Positions 36,682 to 47,700 are shown, counted from the stretch's first letter. The stretch is 64,000 bases of DNA from CAVVST01 sp963750995 (GCA_963750995.1 CAVVST010000002.1:1312939-1376938); one strand, 5' to 3'. Numbers and translations are program-made. The notes: generated by a model from the sequence alone, not told the origin.

Positions 36682-37698
36682 CTATAGGAATGCGGCCGCC
36701 AGCATACAAACGAATGCCGCGGCGAAGAAATAGAAATACAGATCCTGCTGGATGGGCGACGACTGGTAGCCGGCCACCGGCCGCCCGCTCGACAGGATCT
36801 CTTCGATCGCGGCATCGACCTGCCGCTCGTCCTCGCCCCGGAAGAAACGCCCGGTCGTCCGCGTCGCAAACTCCCTCAACGTCGCCGCTTCCGCCTTCGA
36901 CCGCAGGCGTTCCCCGGAGGCAGACACGGCGTAGCGCACCACGTCGCCGCGCGGCGAGAGCTCGAGCGGAAAGGGTGCGCCTGTGGCGCTGCCCAACCCG
37001 AACGCATAGAGCTTGAGGCGCCGGCGAACGACGTCGGTGATCGGCTCTTCCCACTGCCCGATTGTGTCGTCGCCATCGGAGATCAGCACCAGGACGCGGC
37101 GCCGGGTCTTGTTCTCAGGCGTAATGCGCTCGTCTGCGTCGATCACGCGCATCGCGCTGACCAGCGCGGCGCCCATGTTGGTGCCGAGCCCCGGCTCGGT
37201 GGTGCGATTGAGATAGTCGAAGTAGACCAGGATGGTCTGCGGCTCGCGAGTCAGATACGACAGGATGACGCCGTTGTAATTGAAGCCGACGAGCGCATAG
37301 CGATCGTCGGGCAGTTTTCGGAGGACGAACTGCTGGATGATCTGCTGGGCTCGACCGAGGCGGTTCGGGTCCATGTCCCTGGCGAACATCGACGGCGAGG
37401 TGTCGAGCATGAAGATGACGTCGGTCGCCCTCGGCACCGGCCGCACGTCGCGGCTCAGCACCTGAGGCCGGGCCAGTCCGACGATCATCGCGACGAGACT
37501 GACTGCGAAGAGCCCGCCACGCAACCAATCGTGCCCGGCCCATGAGATGCGCGAGATCTCTTCGAGATTGGTCAGGTCGCCGAAGCGGCGGCGCATCCGC
37601 CAGTGATGCCAGAGGCCGGCGCCCCAGAACAGCATGAGGACGGGGACGCCCGCCAGCAGCCAGAGGTACTGCGGATGCACAAAGGGGTCGGGAGTCAT
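36682..37698 (-). CDS. VWA-domain membrane protein (BatA-like), proximal copy
   Basis: The 338-residue protein has an N-terminal membrane helix (LWLLAGVPVLMLFWGAGLW), a second helix before LARPQV, the VWA domain with MIDAS DTSPS starting at Asp99 (FMLDTSPSMFARDMD), VLVLISDGDDTIGQWEEP and a final helix (LYFYFFAAAFVCMLAAAFL). It is the fuller BatA-type partner of the distal VWA gene. The annotated ATG and the codons for MTPDP lie inside the left arm of a 27-bp palindrome (37684-37768), and no ribosome site precedes it. The true start could instead be the GTG six codons on (VHPQYLW). Confidence 0.88.
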   Translation of the reverse strand: MTPDPFVHPQYLWLLAGVPVLMLFWGAGLWHHWRMRRRFGDLTNLEEISRISWAGHDWLRGGLFAVSLVAMIVGLARPQVLSRDVRPVPRATDVIFMLDTSPSMFARDMDPNRLGRAQQIIQQFVLRKLPDDRYALVGFNYNGVILSYLTREPQTILVYFDYLNRTTEPGLGTNMGAALVSAMRVIDADERITPENKTRRRVLVLISDGDDTIGQWEEPITDVVRRRLKLYAFGLGSATGAPFPLELSPRGDVVRYAVSASGERLRSKAEAATLREFATRTTGRFFRGEDERQVDAAIEEILSSGRPVAGYQSSPIQQDLYFYFFAAAFVCMLAAAFL

Positions 37699-37768
37699 TT
37701 GTTGAGGACAGCCTCAAGGCGGTGGCGAATCACTTGAAGACTGTCCTCAACAAATGACTCCCGACCCC
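37684..37768. repeat. Palindromic element with 27-bp perfect arms
   Basis: Bases 37684-37710 are the exact reverse complement of 37742-37768 (ggggtcgggagtcatttg and on). The 31-base interior is itself partly self-complementary (cctcaag / cttgaag). Such 'GGGGTCGGGAGTC' palindromes are dispersed in Acidobacteria-type genomes as far as I recall. It sits between the TPR and VWA genes of one operon and could form a strong RNA hairpin between them. Confidence 0.85.
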
Positions 37769-37777
37769 CTTACAGAT

Positions 37778-38434
37778 TTATCCGACCTGCTCCGGCGGAA
37801 GGGCTTCGGTCGGCGGCACCTCGCTCTCTTCGAGGATCTTGATGTGCTCCTCGACCGAGGCCGCTAAGTCCTTCTGCATCTTGTCGACGTACTCGTAGTT
37901 GTACTTGGCATCCCAGTCGTTGGGATTGATCTGCAGCGACTCCCGGTAGCTCTCTTGTGCGCGGATCAGCCCGTCTCGCAACAGGTTGAGGCTTTCGGCC
38001 AGGCCGGCAGGGTCCACCACGGGAGTCCCCGTCGGCTTGCGGTACTCCTCCATCGCGCGCTGAAACGCGATGTTGCCGCGCAGCAGAAAAAACCGCCCGT
38101 CGGTGGCCACGCCGCTGATGTCGTCTTCTCTCTGCAGTCGATCCACCGCTTCGTCGTAGCGGTTGAGCGCGTACAGGAGACGCGCCTGGTTCAGCAGCAA
38201 CGTCTGACGGTCGCGGCCCGGGATGAGGCGGATGGCGCCGTGCGCCCGCAGCCGCGACTCGACGCCTTCATAGGCCTGCAAGGCCTCGTCGAGATTCCCC
38301 TGGCCGTACAGCGCCGCCGCACGATCCATCGCCCGAATCATGGCGTGATACTGCAGTCCGGCATACGCGACGAGCGCCAGCACGACAGCCGCCAGGCCCG
38401 TCCCGAACGCCCGCAAGTATCGCTTCCGTGCCAT
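37778..38434 (-). CDS. TPR-like membrane protein of the Bat-type operon
   Basis: The 218-residue protein has one N-terminal membrane helix (GTGLAAVVLALVAYAGLQY) followed by helical repeats: AAALYGQGNLDEALQAYEGV, RLLYALNRYDEAVDRLQRED and SYRESLQINPNDWDAKYNYE. This last segment matches the TPR block typical of BatC/BatE-type proteins. It is the first gene of the minus-strand operon that continues to 32749. The start at 38434 faces the propeller gene at 38486 across only 51 bases that contain a 14-bp palindrome. Confidence 0.8.
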   Translation of the reverse strand: MARKRYLRAFGTGLAAVVLALVAYAGLQYHAMIRAMDRAAALYGQGNLDEALQAYEGVESRLRAHGAIRLIPGRDRQTLLLNQARLLYALNRYDEAVDRLQREDDISGVATDGRFFLLRGNIAFQRAMEEYRKPTGTPVVDPAGLAESLNLLRDGLIRAQESYRESLQINPNDWDAKYNYEYVDKMQKDLAASVEEHIKILEESEVPPTEALPPEQVG

Positions 38435-38441
38435 CAGAGCC

Positions 38442-38455
38442 TTAGGTTAATCTAA
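38442..38455. promoter_or_regulatory. Near-palindrome in the divergent promoter gap
   Basis: TTAGGTTAATCTAA is palindromic except for one base pair and lies in the 51-base gap between the Bat-type operon and the propeller gene. It is an AT-rich island in GC-rich surroundings. It could be an operator or contain the -10 elements of both promoters. Confidence 0.35.
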
Positions 38456-38485
38456 TGGCCGTTTCGTTTCTCGAGGAGATTCTTG

Positions 38486-40914
38486 ATGAAGCCATCCTCA
38501 ACCGTTCCTTCAAAACTGGGCCTGCTCTCCCTTGTCGTCGCAGCGCTGGCGGTGCTCGGGCCGAGCAATCAGCACGTGCTGGGCGTCGAGACGACCGTGA
38601 TCAAAGCCTCCTCGCGGCTGGTGTCGGTCGAACAGTTCGGCGGCGACATGTGTCCGTTGCCGACCGACGTGGCAGCGGCCCTCGACGGCACCTACACGCG
38701 GCCGGAAGACATTCCGATCAATCCGGTCACGGTGGCGCTTGGGATGAACGTCAGGGCGCTGCAGCCGCTGGCGCTCGCGTCGCCGCCGCAGCAGGGCGGG
38801 CGGGGGGCGCAGGCGTTCACGACTGCGCCAGGCGCGGCGCTGCCGGGTCCGCCGTCGGGGATCAACGCAGCCAAGCATACGGCGGTGCGGGCGCGTCATG
38901 CCGATTCGGCGCATCTTCGACCGGTATCCGCAGTACAGCGCCGTGGCGGTCGATCCGAACAACAACGAAGTGGTGCTGCAGGACGAGAACCTGTTCCAGA
39001 TCCAGGTCTTCAACCGCACGGCCAGCACGCCGGCGACGGCGGCGTTTTCGGAGCCGACGCGGGCGATCAGGGGAACCGACACGCACCTCGAGCTCAACTG
39101 CGCGCTCTACATCGACCCGAAGACCGGCAACATCTATTCGCTCAACAACGACACCGAGCGCAGCATGACGGTGTGGGACCGCAACGCCAAGGGGAACGCC
39201 GAGCCGACCTGGAAGCTGCGGACACCGATGGGGTCCTTCGGCCTGGCGGTGGACGAGGAGCGGGAGGAGCTGCTGATCACGGCGCAGCACGAACAGGTGG
39301 TGGCCGCATATCCGAAGACGGCACGGGACAACGATCCGCCCAACTGGGTGATCTGGGGGGACAAAACGGAGCTGGCTGACCCGCACGGCATCGCCATCGA
39401 CACCAAGCAGAAGGTGTATTTCGTCGCCAACTTCGGCAATTACTTCACGCCGCGGCCGTTGCGCCCGGGCGAAGATCCGGAAGACACGGCGGTGACGCGC
39501 TTCAACCTGATCCCAGGATCCGGAAAGTTCCTTCCTCCCTCCATCAACGTCTACGACCTCGCGGCGCGCGGCAACGTCGCGCCGGTGCGGAAGATCGTGG
39601 GGGCGGCCACTCAGTTGAACTGGCCGACCGGGCTGTTCATGGATTCCGACCGCGGCGAGCTGTATGTCGCCAACGACGGCGGGAAGTCGATTCTCGTGTT
39701 CAGCGCAACGGCCAGCGGGAACGTGGCGCCGATTCGCGTCATCAAGGGCCCGCGCACCAAGCTCGTCTATCCGACCTTCGTATTCCTCGACCAGAAGAAC
39801 GACGAGCTGTGGGTCGCCGACATGGGCAGCCATCGCGCGTCGGTATTCCGCCGGACCGCGAACGGCGACGTCCCGCCGATCCGCGAGATTCGCAGCGCGC
39901 CCGAGGGGACGCCGTCGCCGACGCTGGCGAACGTCCGCATCGGCTACGACTCGAGGCGAGATCAGATCCTCGCCCCTAATTGAGTGGCCCATCCGCAGAT
40001 TGCGGTGTTCGCCAGGCTGGCGAACGGAAACGCGGCGACGGTGAGGCGGATTGAAGGACAGGCGGCGAGGCTCTCGCGGACGATGCACTCGATCGCCTAC
40101 AACGAGATGGCCGACGAGCTCGTGGTGACCAACCCGTTCGCGCAGGCGGTGCTGACGTTCCGCGGCGACGCCAACGGCGAGGTGCCGCCCATTCGGGTCA
40201 TCCAGGGTCCGAAGAGCGGGCTCGGACAGCCCGATGTCATGAGCGTCGATCCGGTGAACAACGAGTACTACGTGCCGATCGGGGTGGGTGGCGGCAACGG
40301 CGGGCAACAAGATTCACGTCTTCCCGCGCATGACGAACGGCGACGCCGCGCCGATTCGAGTGCTGAATACGGGCGGAGGCCCGCCGTCGGTCGACTATGA
40401 GCACAACCTCCTGCTCATCACGGGCAACCAAGGCATCCATATCTACGAGCGAACGGCGACCGGCGACGCGAAGCCGCTGCGCATAGTGACGGGCGGGCCG
40501 AGGAGCGGAGTGGACCCGCCGAGCGAAGATGTGATCTGGATTCCGGGGACCCGCAACTTCATCGCGCGGACGCGGCCGTTTGGGATTCGCACCAACGGCG
40601 ATCGGCCGGGCGTGCCCGGGAACTACCAGACGACCGAAGATGCGGCGACGTTCTTCGGCGTCTGGAGCATCGACGACAACGGCGACGTGCCGCCGCGCTA
40701 CACCATCGGCCACGACACGTTCATGGAGTTCCGCAACTTCGCGATCAACGGGAAGAACAAGGAAGTGATGATGGCGGACAAGACCCGCAACTCCATCTTC
40801 ACCTTCTCGTTCCCCGAGGCGTGGGAAACCTTCACGCCGCTCACCGCGGCCCCCTATGTCGCGCCGGCCGGTCGGGGCGGTGGTGGCGGCCGGGGCGGTG
40901 GCGGCGGACGCTGA
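38486..40914 (+). pseudogene. Secreted beta-propeller protein with two frameshifts and an in-frame stop
   Basis: Start: GAGGAG before the ATG at 38486, with a leader (LLSLVVAALAVLGPSNQ). The first frame runs to about 38885, then a second frame carries propeller blades of the form NxxPIRxIxGPxTxL with LYVANDGGKSILVFSATASG and ELWVADMGSHRASVFRR. At 39981 an in-frame TGA follows ILAPN, but the same frame goes on with further blades (HPQIAVFARLANGNAATVRR), as if a CGA had become TGA. Near 40300 the frame shifts again, to IHVFPRMTNGDAAPIRVLNT and a Gly/Arg-rich tail. The whole would be about 800 residues, an exported protein of unknown function. Either it is decaying or the sequence has errors. 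Confidence 0.7.
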
Positions 40915-40945
40915 AGGCAGCCGCCTGAGGCGCGGGTTTTTCCAA

Positions 40946-40976
40946 GTGCTGGGGTGCTCAAGCAGCGCCCCAGCGC
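40946..40976. terminator. Hairpin between convergent genes
   Basis: gtgctgggg pairs with ccccagcgc, with a second short stem tgct/agca inside. It lies between the stops of the propeller gene (40914) and the second amidase (41001). Confidence 0.5.
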
Positions 40977-41000
40977 TTATCTGTAACTCTTCCCCACCGA

Positions 41001-43315
41001 CTACGGCTCACCAGGAGCCGGCCCGAAGGCCGGCGGCGGGGCCCGGTGCTTCGTCGCGGCTTCATAGGCGGACGCGGCTCTCAGCAAGGTTGGCTCGTCG
41101 CCTTGTCCGGCGAAGAACGTAATCGCGATCGGCATCGGATTTGGCAGCGTGGACTGCGGCGTCCCCGGCGGCAGCACCGAAACGTAATTGGTCGTGTCCG
41201 GGCTGAGTGCGAATCGCGGCTCGTACACGATTTGGTTGTAGCCGGCCGGCACGACGACGCGTGGGATCTGCAGGGCGGGAGTGATCCCCTCGAGACTTGC
41301 CGCGCCGACATTCGGGCCGAGAATCTTCGGTGTCGGCACGGTGTTCTCGGCATGCACGAACAGGTCGATGCCGTTCTCCTGCATCACCTTGAGGAGAACG
41401 GTCCGTCCGACCTGGCCGATCGCCAGACGTCCAGCCTTCCCCGCCGACATCGTCGTCTTTGTGTTGACCCAGTTTTCCGCGGCCGCCCGCGTTGCATCGT
41501 CCCGGAATCTCGCGTGGGACACCCACGCCGTCCAGTCGGTGATCGTCCGATCGCCCCTGGCGGCCAGGTAGCGGTCCATCTCGAACTTGAAATCGAGCGC
41601 GTTCGGTAGTCCGGCGATCGTCGCGATGGTGTCGAGCCGGATGTCGTTAGAGAGCGGCGCCTCGCGGCGGCTCAACTTCAGCAGGTATCGTACCAGTCCA
41701 CCTGGTGGCCGGGCACAGCGAACACCAGCTCGCCCGACGACGTGCGACGCGAGAAGATTTCCGGCATGAAGCGCGGCAGCGTCTCCGAGAATGCATCCGC
41801 GAACGTGTATTTCAGGTTCGGAACGCCGGGATCGTCAGCGTAGCCAGGCGTGATCGACTCGACGATCTCCGCTCCAAGCGCATCACGCAGCACTTTCTTG
41901 ATCTCCTGATCGATCTGCGCGCTGATCGCCGCATGGTTGGGAGTGGGCGTCACCATGTGTTCCCGCAGGATGGCGATCCGCATTCCCCGGAGCGGCTTGC
42001 CACCAGCCGCCGTCACGTCGCTGATGAGGTTCTGGACGTAAGGTTGGTCGCTGATCACGGATTTCGGCAGGGCTGTAAACGGGTCTCTCGGGTCGCGGTA
42101 CCCGGTCACCGGGTCCTTGATTGCATCGAGCACGCGCGCGCCGTCGGCGAGCGTTCGCGCAATGATTCCGGCGCGGTCGATGATCGACTGGTTGCCGATG
42201 CCGCCGCTGTCCGGCAGCAGACCTTTGGTGGGGAGAATCAGCGTGGCGTTGTTCCGGGAGGCGGGGCCCTGGCAGGACGCCACCGTTTGTTCGCAGATCG
42301 CCACCGTGACCAGGTTGGCGCCCACCGCGACACCAGATCCGGAGCTGGAACCTCGCGGCACCCGTTCCGTGTCGTATGGATTGCACGCCTGGCCTGACCA
42401 GCTGCTGATCGCCTGTCCACCCGCCACGAAGTTCGTCCTGGCCTTCGCCGGTCCGCCCGGGTCGTTGGGACCGGCGTTGAACTCGTGCGAGGTCGCCTTG
42501 GCGTAGATGATGGCGCCTTTCTCCCTGAGGCGTGCGGCGATGGTAGAGTCGAACGGCGGTGCGTCCATGGCGAACGGGACGTCATTGCCCGATGTCGATC
42601 GCATGTCTTTCGTATCGTACGGATCCTTGAAGGCCACGGTGACGCAGTACATCGGCAACGCGGCCAGATCTGGATTCCGGCCGTAACGAGCGTCGAGTTC
42701 GGCGGCCCGCTCGAGCGCGTCAGGTTGACGGCGGAAGGCCTCGCACTCCGGTGGCGCCCCGGGAGGAAGCGGTCCCGTGGAGGGGTGGGCGTCGAATGGG
42801 CCCTTGCAGGTGACCGAGCGCTCGCCGCGGAGATTCAGGGTCTCGAGGGCGTTAACCTGGCCCGCGTTCGGAATCCCGACACGCATGCCTGCCTGCTGCC
42901 ACACCGTCGGATCGGAGACGGTGGTTTCCATTCTGCCGAAGTCGAGCGGGGGGCCGGCGTAGTTGTCGAGATCCGGGAACAGGGTCGACGCCGCCACCGT
43001 CTGCGTCGGAAACGCCAGAGAAGCACCCGCGCGAACGGCCCCAGTCGTCGCCGCAGGGATCGGCGCGCCATCCGCGGTCACGAGGCTCGTGCAGACGCCG
43101 TTGTACGCCTTCGCCCGGTTGATGTAGGCCTCAACGATGGCGCGGCACGAGATCTGGCCGCTCGTGATCGCCGTCTGAATGCCTGCAATCGTGGCTTCCT
43201 GGAGGTGGAACGGCGGCGTCTCCGCCTGGCGGGCGCAGCCCGCGATCACCGCACACAGGGTCAGCATCAAGAGAATAGATGCCGGCATGAGGAGGGCGGA
43301 CGAATGGTTGTGCAT
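41001..43315 (-). CDS. Second amidase signature family lipoprotein (one frameshift)
   Basis: The first frame (43315 to 41678) opens with a lipoprotein leader (MLTLCAVIAGC). It contains the amidase core: VAFKDPYDT (catalytic Lys), RGSSSGSGVAVGANLVTVAI (cis-Ser) and EQTVASCQGPAS (nucleophile Ser in ASCQGP). It stops at HQVDWYDTC near 41680. The second frame continues LLKLSRREAPLSNDIRLDTI to GAASLEGITPALQIPRVVVP and FFAGQGDEPTLLRAASAYE, the normal amidase C-terminus. One base less near 41690 joins them. The repaired protein, about 770 residues, is much longer than the first amidase (538), with inserts near the front. The substrate is unknown. Confidence 0.82.
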
Positions 43316-43376
43316 GGAGGAAGGGTCTCACAAAACCGATCGAAGAGATGGGACAGGACAGGTTCACACCTGGCAC

Positions 43377-44576
43377 TTATCTGGAACTGATCCCGACTGG
43401 CATCGTGACAGCGAACGTCGTGCCTTCACCGGGCGACGAGTCGAGGTGGATAGCTGCACCGATTGCGTCGGCGCAGTCACGAACGATCGACAGGCCGAGA
43501 CCGAGACCTTCAACTCCCAGCTCCGTGTCACGGGCGGCGTGCGCCCGGAAGAAAGGCGTAAAGACCTGCTGCACCTGCTCGGCGGTCATGCCGAGACCGT
43601 TGTCCCGAACGTGAAAGGTGCAGATTGAATCATTCAGGTCGACTAACGACACTTCCACAAATCGATGCGCTTTCGAAGGATCGGCGTACTTGATGGCGTT
43701 CGACAATAGGTTCGAGAGCATCAACTCCACGCGGCCGACGTCAACCGTCACATTCGGCAAGTCGGGCGCGATCGAAACGTCCACCTCACGCGCCCGCGAC
43801 ATCTCGCGCAGTTGTCGTGCCGCTTCTTCGGCTATCGTCCTCAAAGAGACACGCTGCACGCCTGGTTTCGTCTCATCGGGAATATTGAGTCCCGTGACCT
43901 TCGTGATGGTTTCGACAAGATCGATCAAGCGTGTGATATTCCGCTCGACGGCCCCGACCAGGCGCCGACGGCGATCGGCGTCCGCGTCGCCTTCGGTTTG
44001 GCGCAGGAGCGCGGCGGCGGTCTGCAGGACGCCCAGTGGCTGCCGGAGCTCGTGGCTCACCATTCGGTTGAAGCGCTCGAGCTGTCGGGTCTGATCTTCG
44101 ATGGTGGCGGTGTACCGTTCGACGAACGTATCGACAGTCGTTTGCGTGAGCAGCGCGACAGCCTGATTGATCTTTCGCACGCAGCGCAGCACTTCTTCCA
44201 ACGGCGGGTCCAGCCCGAGCCGCTGTGCCTGTTCCCCGACGAAGGTCTCGAGGATGTTCCGAAGCAGCTCATACTCGCGAAGCAGTTGGTGCACGGAGGC
44301 GTGTTGCTCGTGGCGCAGCGCGCCGAGTTCGCGCGCTTTCGCCACGACGAAGGAACTACCTGCGAGGTCGCGCTCCTCGGCGGAAATGTACTTGGCGACC
44401 TCCTGAATCAAGTTCGGAATGTGATCCAGCAGCGCTTCGGTCGGGAAGACATCGTCAGGGGGAACGGGAATGAGCGCCACAAGGCGCTCGAGCCAACGCG
44501 CAGCCAGTTCATGGCGATCTGAATCGATTCGCGCAGCGATGGCAGCGGCGAAGGCTTCAGGCGTGGTGCTGGCCAT
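43377..44576 (-). CDS. Soluble sensor histidine kinase
   Basis: The 399-residue kinase has no membrane segment. Residues 1-150 are all-helical and resemble RsbR/RsbT co-antagonist-type N-terminal domains (WLERLVALIPVPPDDVFP, HEQHASVHQLLREYELL). The HisKA motif SHELRQPL puts the phosphoacceptor at His175. The ATPase part shows N-box NLLSNAIKYA (289-298), DNGLGM, FFRAH and the G2 loop GLGLGLSIVRD. No response regulator is adjacent. It is transcribed away from the third Oar-like gene; about 210 bases separate the starts. A stress or energy signal is likely by analogy with the N-terminal domain (inference). Confidence 0.9.
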   Translation of the reverse strand: MASTTPEAFAAAIAARIDSDRHELAARWLERLVALIPVPPDDVFPTEALLDHIPNLIQEVAKYISAEERDLAGSSFVVAKARELGALRHEQHASVHQLLREYELLRNILETFVGEQAQRLGLDPPLEEVLRCVRKINQAVALLTQTTVDTFVERYTATIEDQTRQLERFNRMVSHELRQPLGVLQTAAALLRQTEGDADADRRRRLVGAVERNITRLIDLVETITKVTGLNIPDETKPGVQRVSLRTIAEEAARQLREMSRAREVDVSIAPDLPNVTVDVGRVELMLSNLLSNAIKYADPSKAHRFVEVSLVDLNDSICTFHVRDNGLGMTAEQVQQVFTPFFRAHAARDTELGVEGLGLGLSIVRDCADAIGAAIHLDSSPGEGTTFAVTMPVGISSR

Positions 44577-44695
44577 AGTCCCACCGACCAGGGGAATGAA
44601 GGAAGGCCGATCGTATCACCCGCTGACCACTGGCTCATCCGTTCAGCGAAGGTGTGGGACAGGGAGGGGACCACGTCGGAGCGACTGTCAATGCG

Positions 44696-44725
44696 TTGAC
44701 AGTGCTGCCGGGCGAATGCTATACA
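44696..44725 (+). promoter_or_regulatory. Candidate sigma-70-type promoter of the third Oar-like gene
   Basis: A perfect TTGACA (44696-44701) and TATACA (44720-44725) are 18 bases apart. The start codon at 44787 follows about 55 bases later with GGAGGGTTACGTT as ribosome site. The position in the divergent gap supports it, although -35/-10 consensus is not established for this group. Confidence 0.45.
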
Positions 44726-44786
44726 GCGTGCGAAGAAGCGCCCGCCAGACACGCCCGGAAATCCGCAGAACTCGGAGGGTTACGTT

Positions 44787-47700
44787 ATGACGCGTGTACC
44801 AAGTGCGTGCTGCAGTCTTGCACTGGTCGTTCTATTCGTTGGCGTCCTTACCACGGCGCCCGTCTGGGCGCAGCAGGCCACGGCTGAGCTCAACGGCCGT
44901 GTGACCGATTCAAGCGGCGCGGTGTTGCCGGGTGTCACCGTGACCGCGACACAGACGGCAACCGGGCTCGAGCGCACGGCCGTGACGGACGGGGACGGTG
45001 CCTACCTGCTCACGAATCTGCCGCCGGGCCCGTACCGCCTGGAGATATCGCTCCAGGGCTTCCGCGGCTACGTGCAGACGGGGCTCGTACTCACGGTAGG
45101 CGCGACGCCGACGGTCAATGCCGCGCTCGAACTGGGGTCGCTCGAGGAGACGGTCACCGTGGAAGGCGCGGCGCCGCTCGTCGACGTGCGCAGCGCCGGC
45201 ATCAGCTGCGGTGGTCGAAAACGAACGCATCCTCGAGCTGCCGCTCCAGGGCCGCAGGTGAGCAGACCTCTGTTGCTCGTCGGGCGCGGCGGTGCAGACG
45301 GCGACGGCTACGTCGCGGAGCGCGCCAGGCGGCGTGCGGATCTCGGTGGGCGGCGGGTTCGAGACCGGCGTCGCGTACGTCCTGGACGGCGCGGACCACA
45401 ACAACCAGCAGGAGAACATCAACTACGCGCTGCCGTTTCCGGACGCGCTCCAGGAGTTCCGCGTCGCGACGAGCGGTCTGACCGCGCAGAACGGCGTCAA
45501 GTCCGGGGCGGCGGTCAACGCCGTGACGAAGTCGGGCACCAACCGGTTCTCGGGGAACGCCTTCGAGTTCATGCGGCACTATCGGTTCAACGCGACCAAC
45601 CCGTTTGCGGCGATCGGCCCGGACGGCGAGCGGGCCGACGACGGGCTCAAGCGCAACCAGTTCGGCGGCACGCTGGGTGGGCCGATCGTGCGGGACAAGC
45701 TGTTCTTCTTCGGCGCCTACCAGGCCACCGCAAACCGTCAACGGCCGGCGGACAACATCGCCCGGGTGCCCACCGCCCAGATGCTGACGGGCGACCTCAC
45801 CACGTTCGCCTCGGCCCAGTGCAACGGCGGCCGCCCGATGACGCTGCGAGCGCCGTACGTGAACAACCGGCTCGATCCGGCTCTCCTGAGCCCGGCCGCG
45901 CTGAGGATCGCCGCCCGGCTGCCCAAGTCGACCGACCCGTGCGGCGAGATCACCTATCAGATCGGGAACGACAGCGACGAGCATCAGACGCTCGGGCGCA
46001 TCGACTTCCAGCTCACGCCCGATCACTCCGTCTTCGGGCGGTACTTCGGGCAGAAGTACACCAAGCCGCCGGGCTACGCCGGCGGCGACGACAACATCCT
46101 GAAGTCGTCCGGCCAGGGCACCGACGCGATGTTGCACGCGGTGAACCTGGGCACCACGTCGGTCTTCGGTTCGGCGATGGTCAACAGCGTCCGGTTCGCG
46201 CTCAACAAGTCGACGGTGGACAACAACCAGAACCCGTTCTTCTGCCCGACGGACGTCGGCGTCCGGAACTATCACTGCTACGCGCCGGGCTACATGGTGC
46301 TGGCCGTCACCGGCGCCTTCGACCTCTACCCGGGCAACCAGACGGAGGCGCTCTTCTTCAACGACAGCTACAACGTGTCCGACGATCTGACGCTCGTGCG
46401 GGGCAATCACCAGTTCGGGTTCGGTGGGAACGTTCGATACTGGGCGGGGAACTACCAGTCCTCGTCGCGCGCCAACGGCACGTGGCGCATCACCGGGTCG
46501 AACACGGGGCTGGGGCTGGCCGACTTCCTGGCCGGTCGGATCGCCACGGTCGAGCAGGGCGATATCAACCGGGTGATCGTCAACAACACCTACATCGGCG
46601 CGTATGCGCAGGATTCATGGCGCGCGTCGAGTCGCGTCACGATCAATGCCGGGCTGCGATGGGAGCCGTTCCTGGGGCAGAACCTCGAGAACAACGCCAT
46701 CTCGATCTTCGTGAAGGAGAACTTCGACCGGGGCATCGTCAGCGAGCGGTTCCCGCTGGCACCGGCGGGACTGCTCTGGCCGGGGGATCCCGGGTTCCCG
46801 CCGCGCCAGACGGGGATGAACATCCAGTGGTGGAACCTCTCGCCGCGCGCGGGCGTGGCGTGGGACGTGCGCGGGGATGGCCGATTGGCGGTGCGGTCCT
46901 CGTATGCGATGGCCTACGACTTCATGGCGGGCGAATTCCACAACATCAACAGCGGCGCCCCGCCGTTCGGCAATCGGTCAACCGTGACCAACCCGTCCGG
47001 CGGGCTCGACAACCCGTATTCGGACACGCCTGGCGGCAATCCCCACCCGCTGGTCTCGGGTGGCCGCAACACGCCGTTCGTACGGTTTGGCGGCTTCGGC
47101 ACGATGGATCCCGACATCAACTCGCCGCGGGTCCAGACATGGAACGTGACGGTCGAGCAGCAGATCGGCGCGGACTGGGGGGTGTCGGCCGCGTACCTCG
47201 GGAGCTATTCCGATCGGGTCTGGGGGCAGGTGGCGCTCAACCCCGGCGTGTTCCTCGGGGAGGGCCCGTGCACGCTCAACGGGGTCGTTCTACGCGGTGT
47301 GCTCGACGGATGCCAATCTGGACCAGCGGCGGGTCCTGTTCATGCAGAACCCGGTGTATCGGGCAGTACTACGGCGGACTGGACGAGAACACCGACGTGG
47401 GCTACCAGAAGTACTCCGGCCTGAAGCTGTCGGTGCAGCGTCGAGCCGCCGCCGGCCTGAGCCTGAACGGGAGCTACACGCTGGGGAGCTGTTTCGGTCT
47501 GCCGAACCAGGCGCGCTTCAACCAGACGAGCGCCGGGTACCTGAAGCCGGACGATCCGGAATTCGACGCCGGCCCCTGTGTCCAGGATCGGCGGCACATG
47601 GGGACGCTCACGGTGGGCTACCTCACCCCTGAGGTGGACGCCGCCGCGCTGCGAGCGGTGGTCTCGAACTGGCGGCTGTCGGGCATCGTGTCGGCGCGCA

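Noticed and set aside
38862..40310. Minus-strand frame of 482 codons opposite the propeller gene
   Set aside because: The forward strand has propeller blades with family patterns; the minus frame has none and is explained by base composition.
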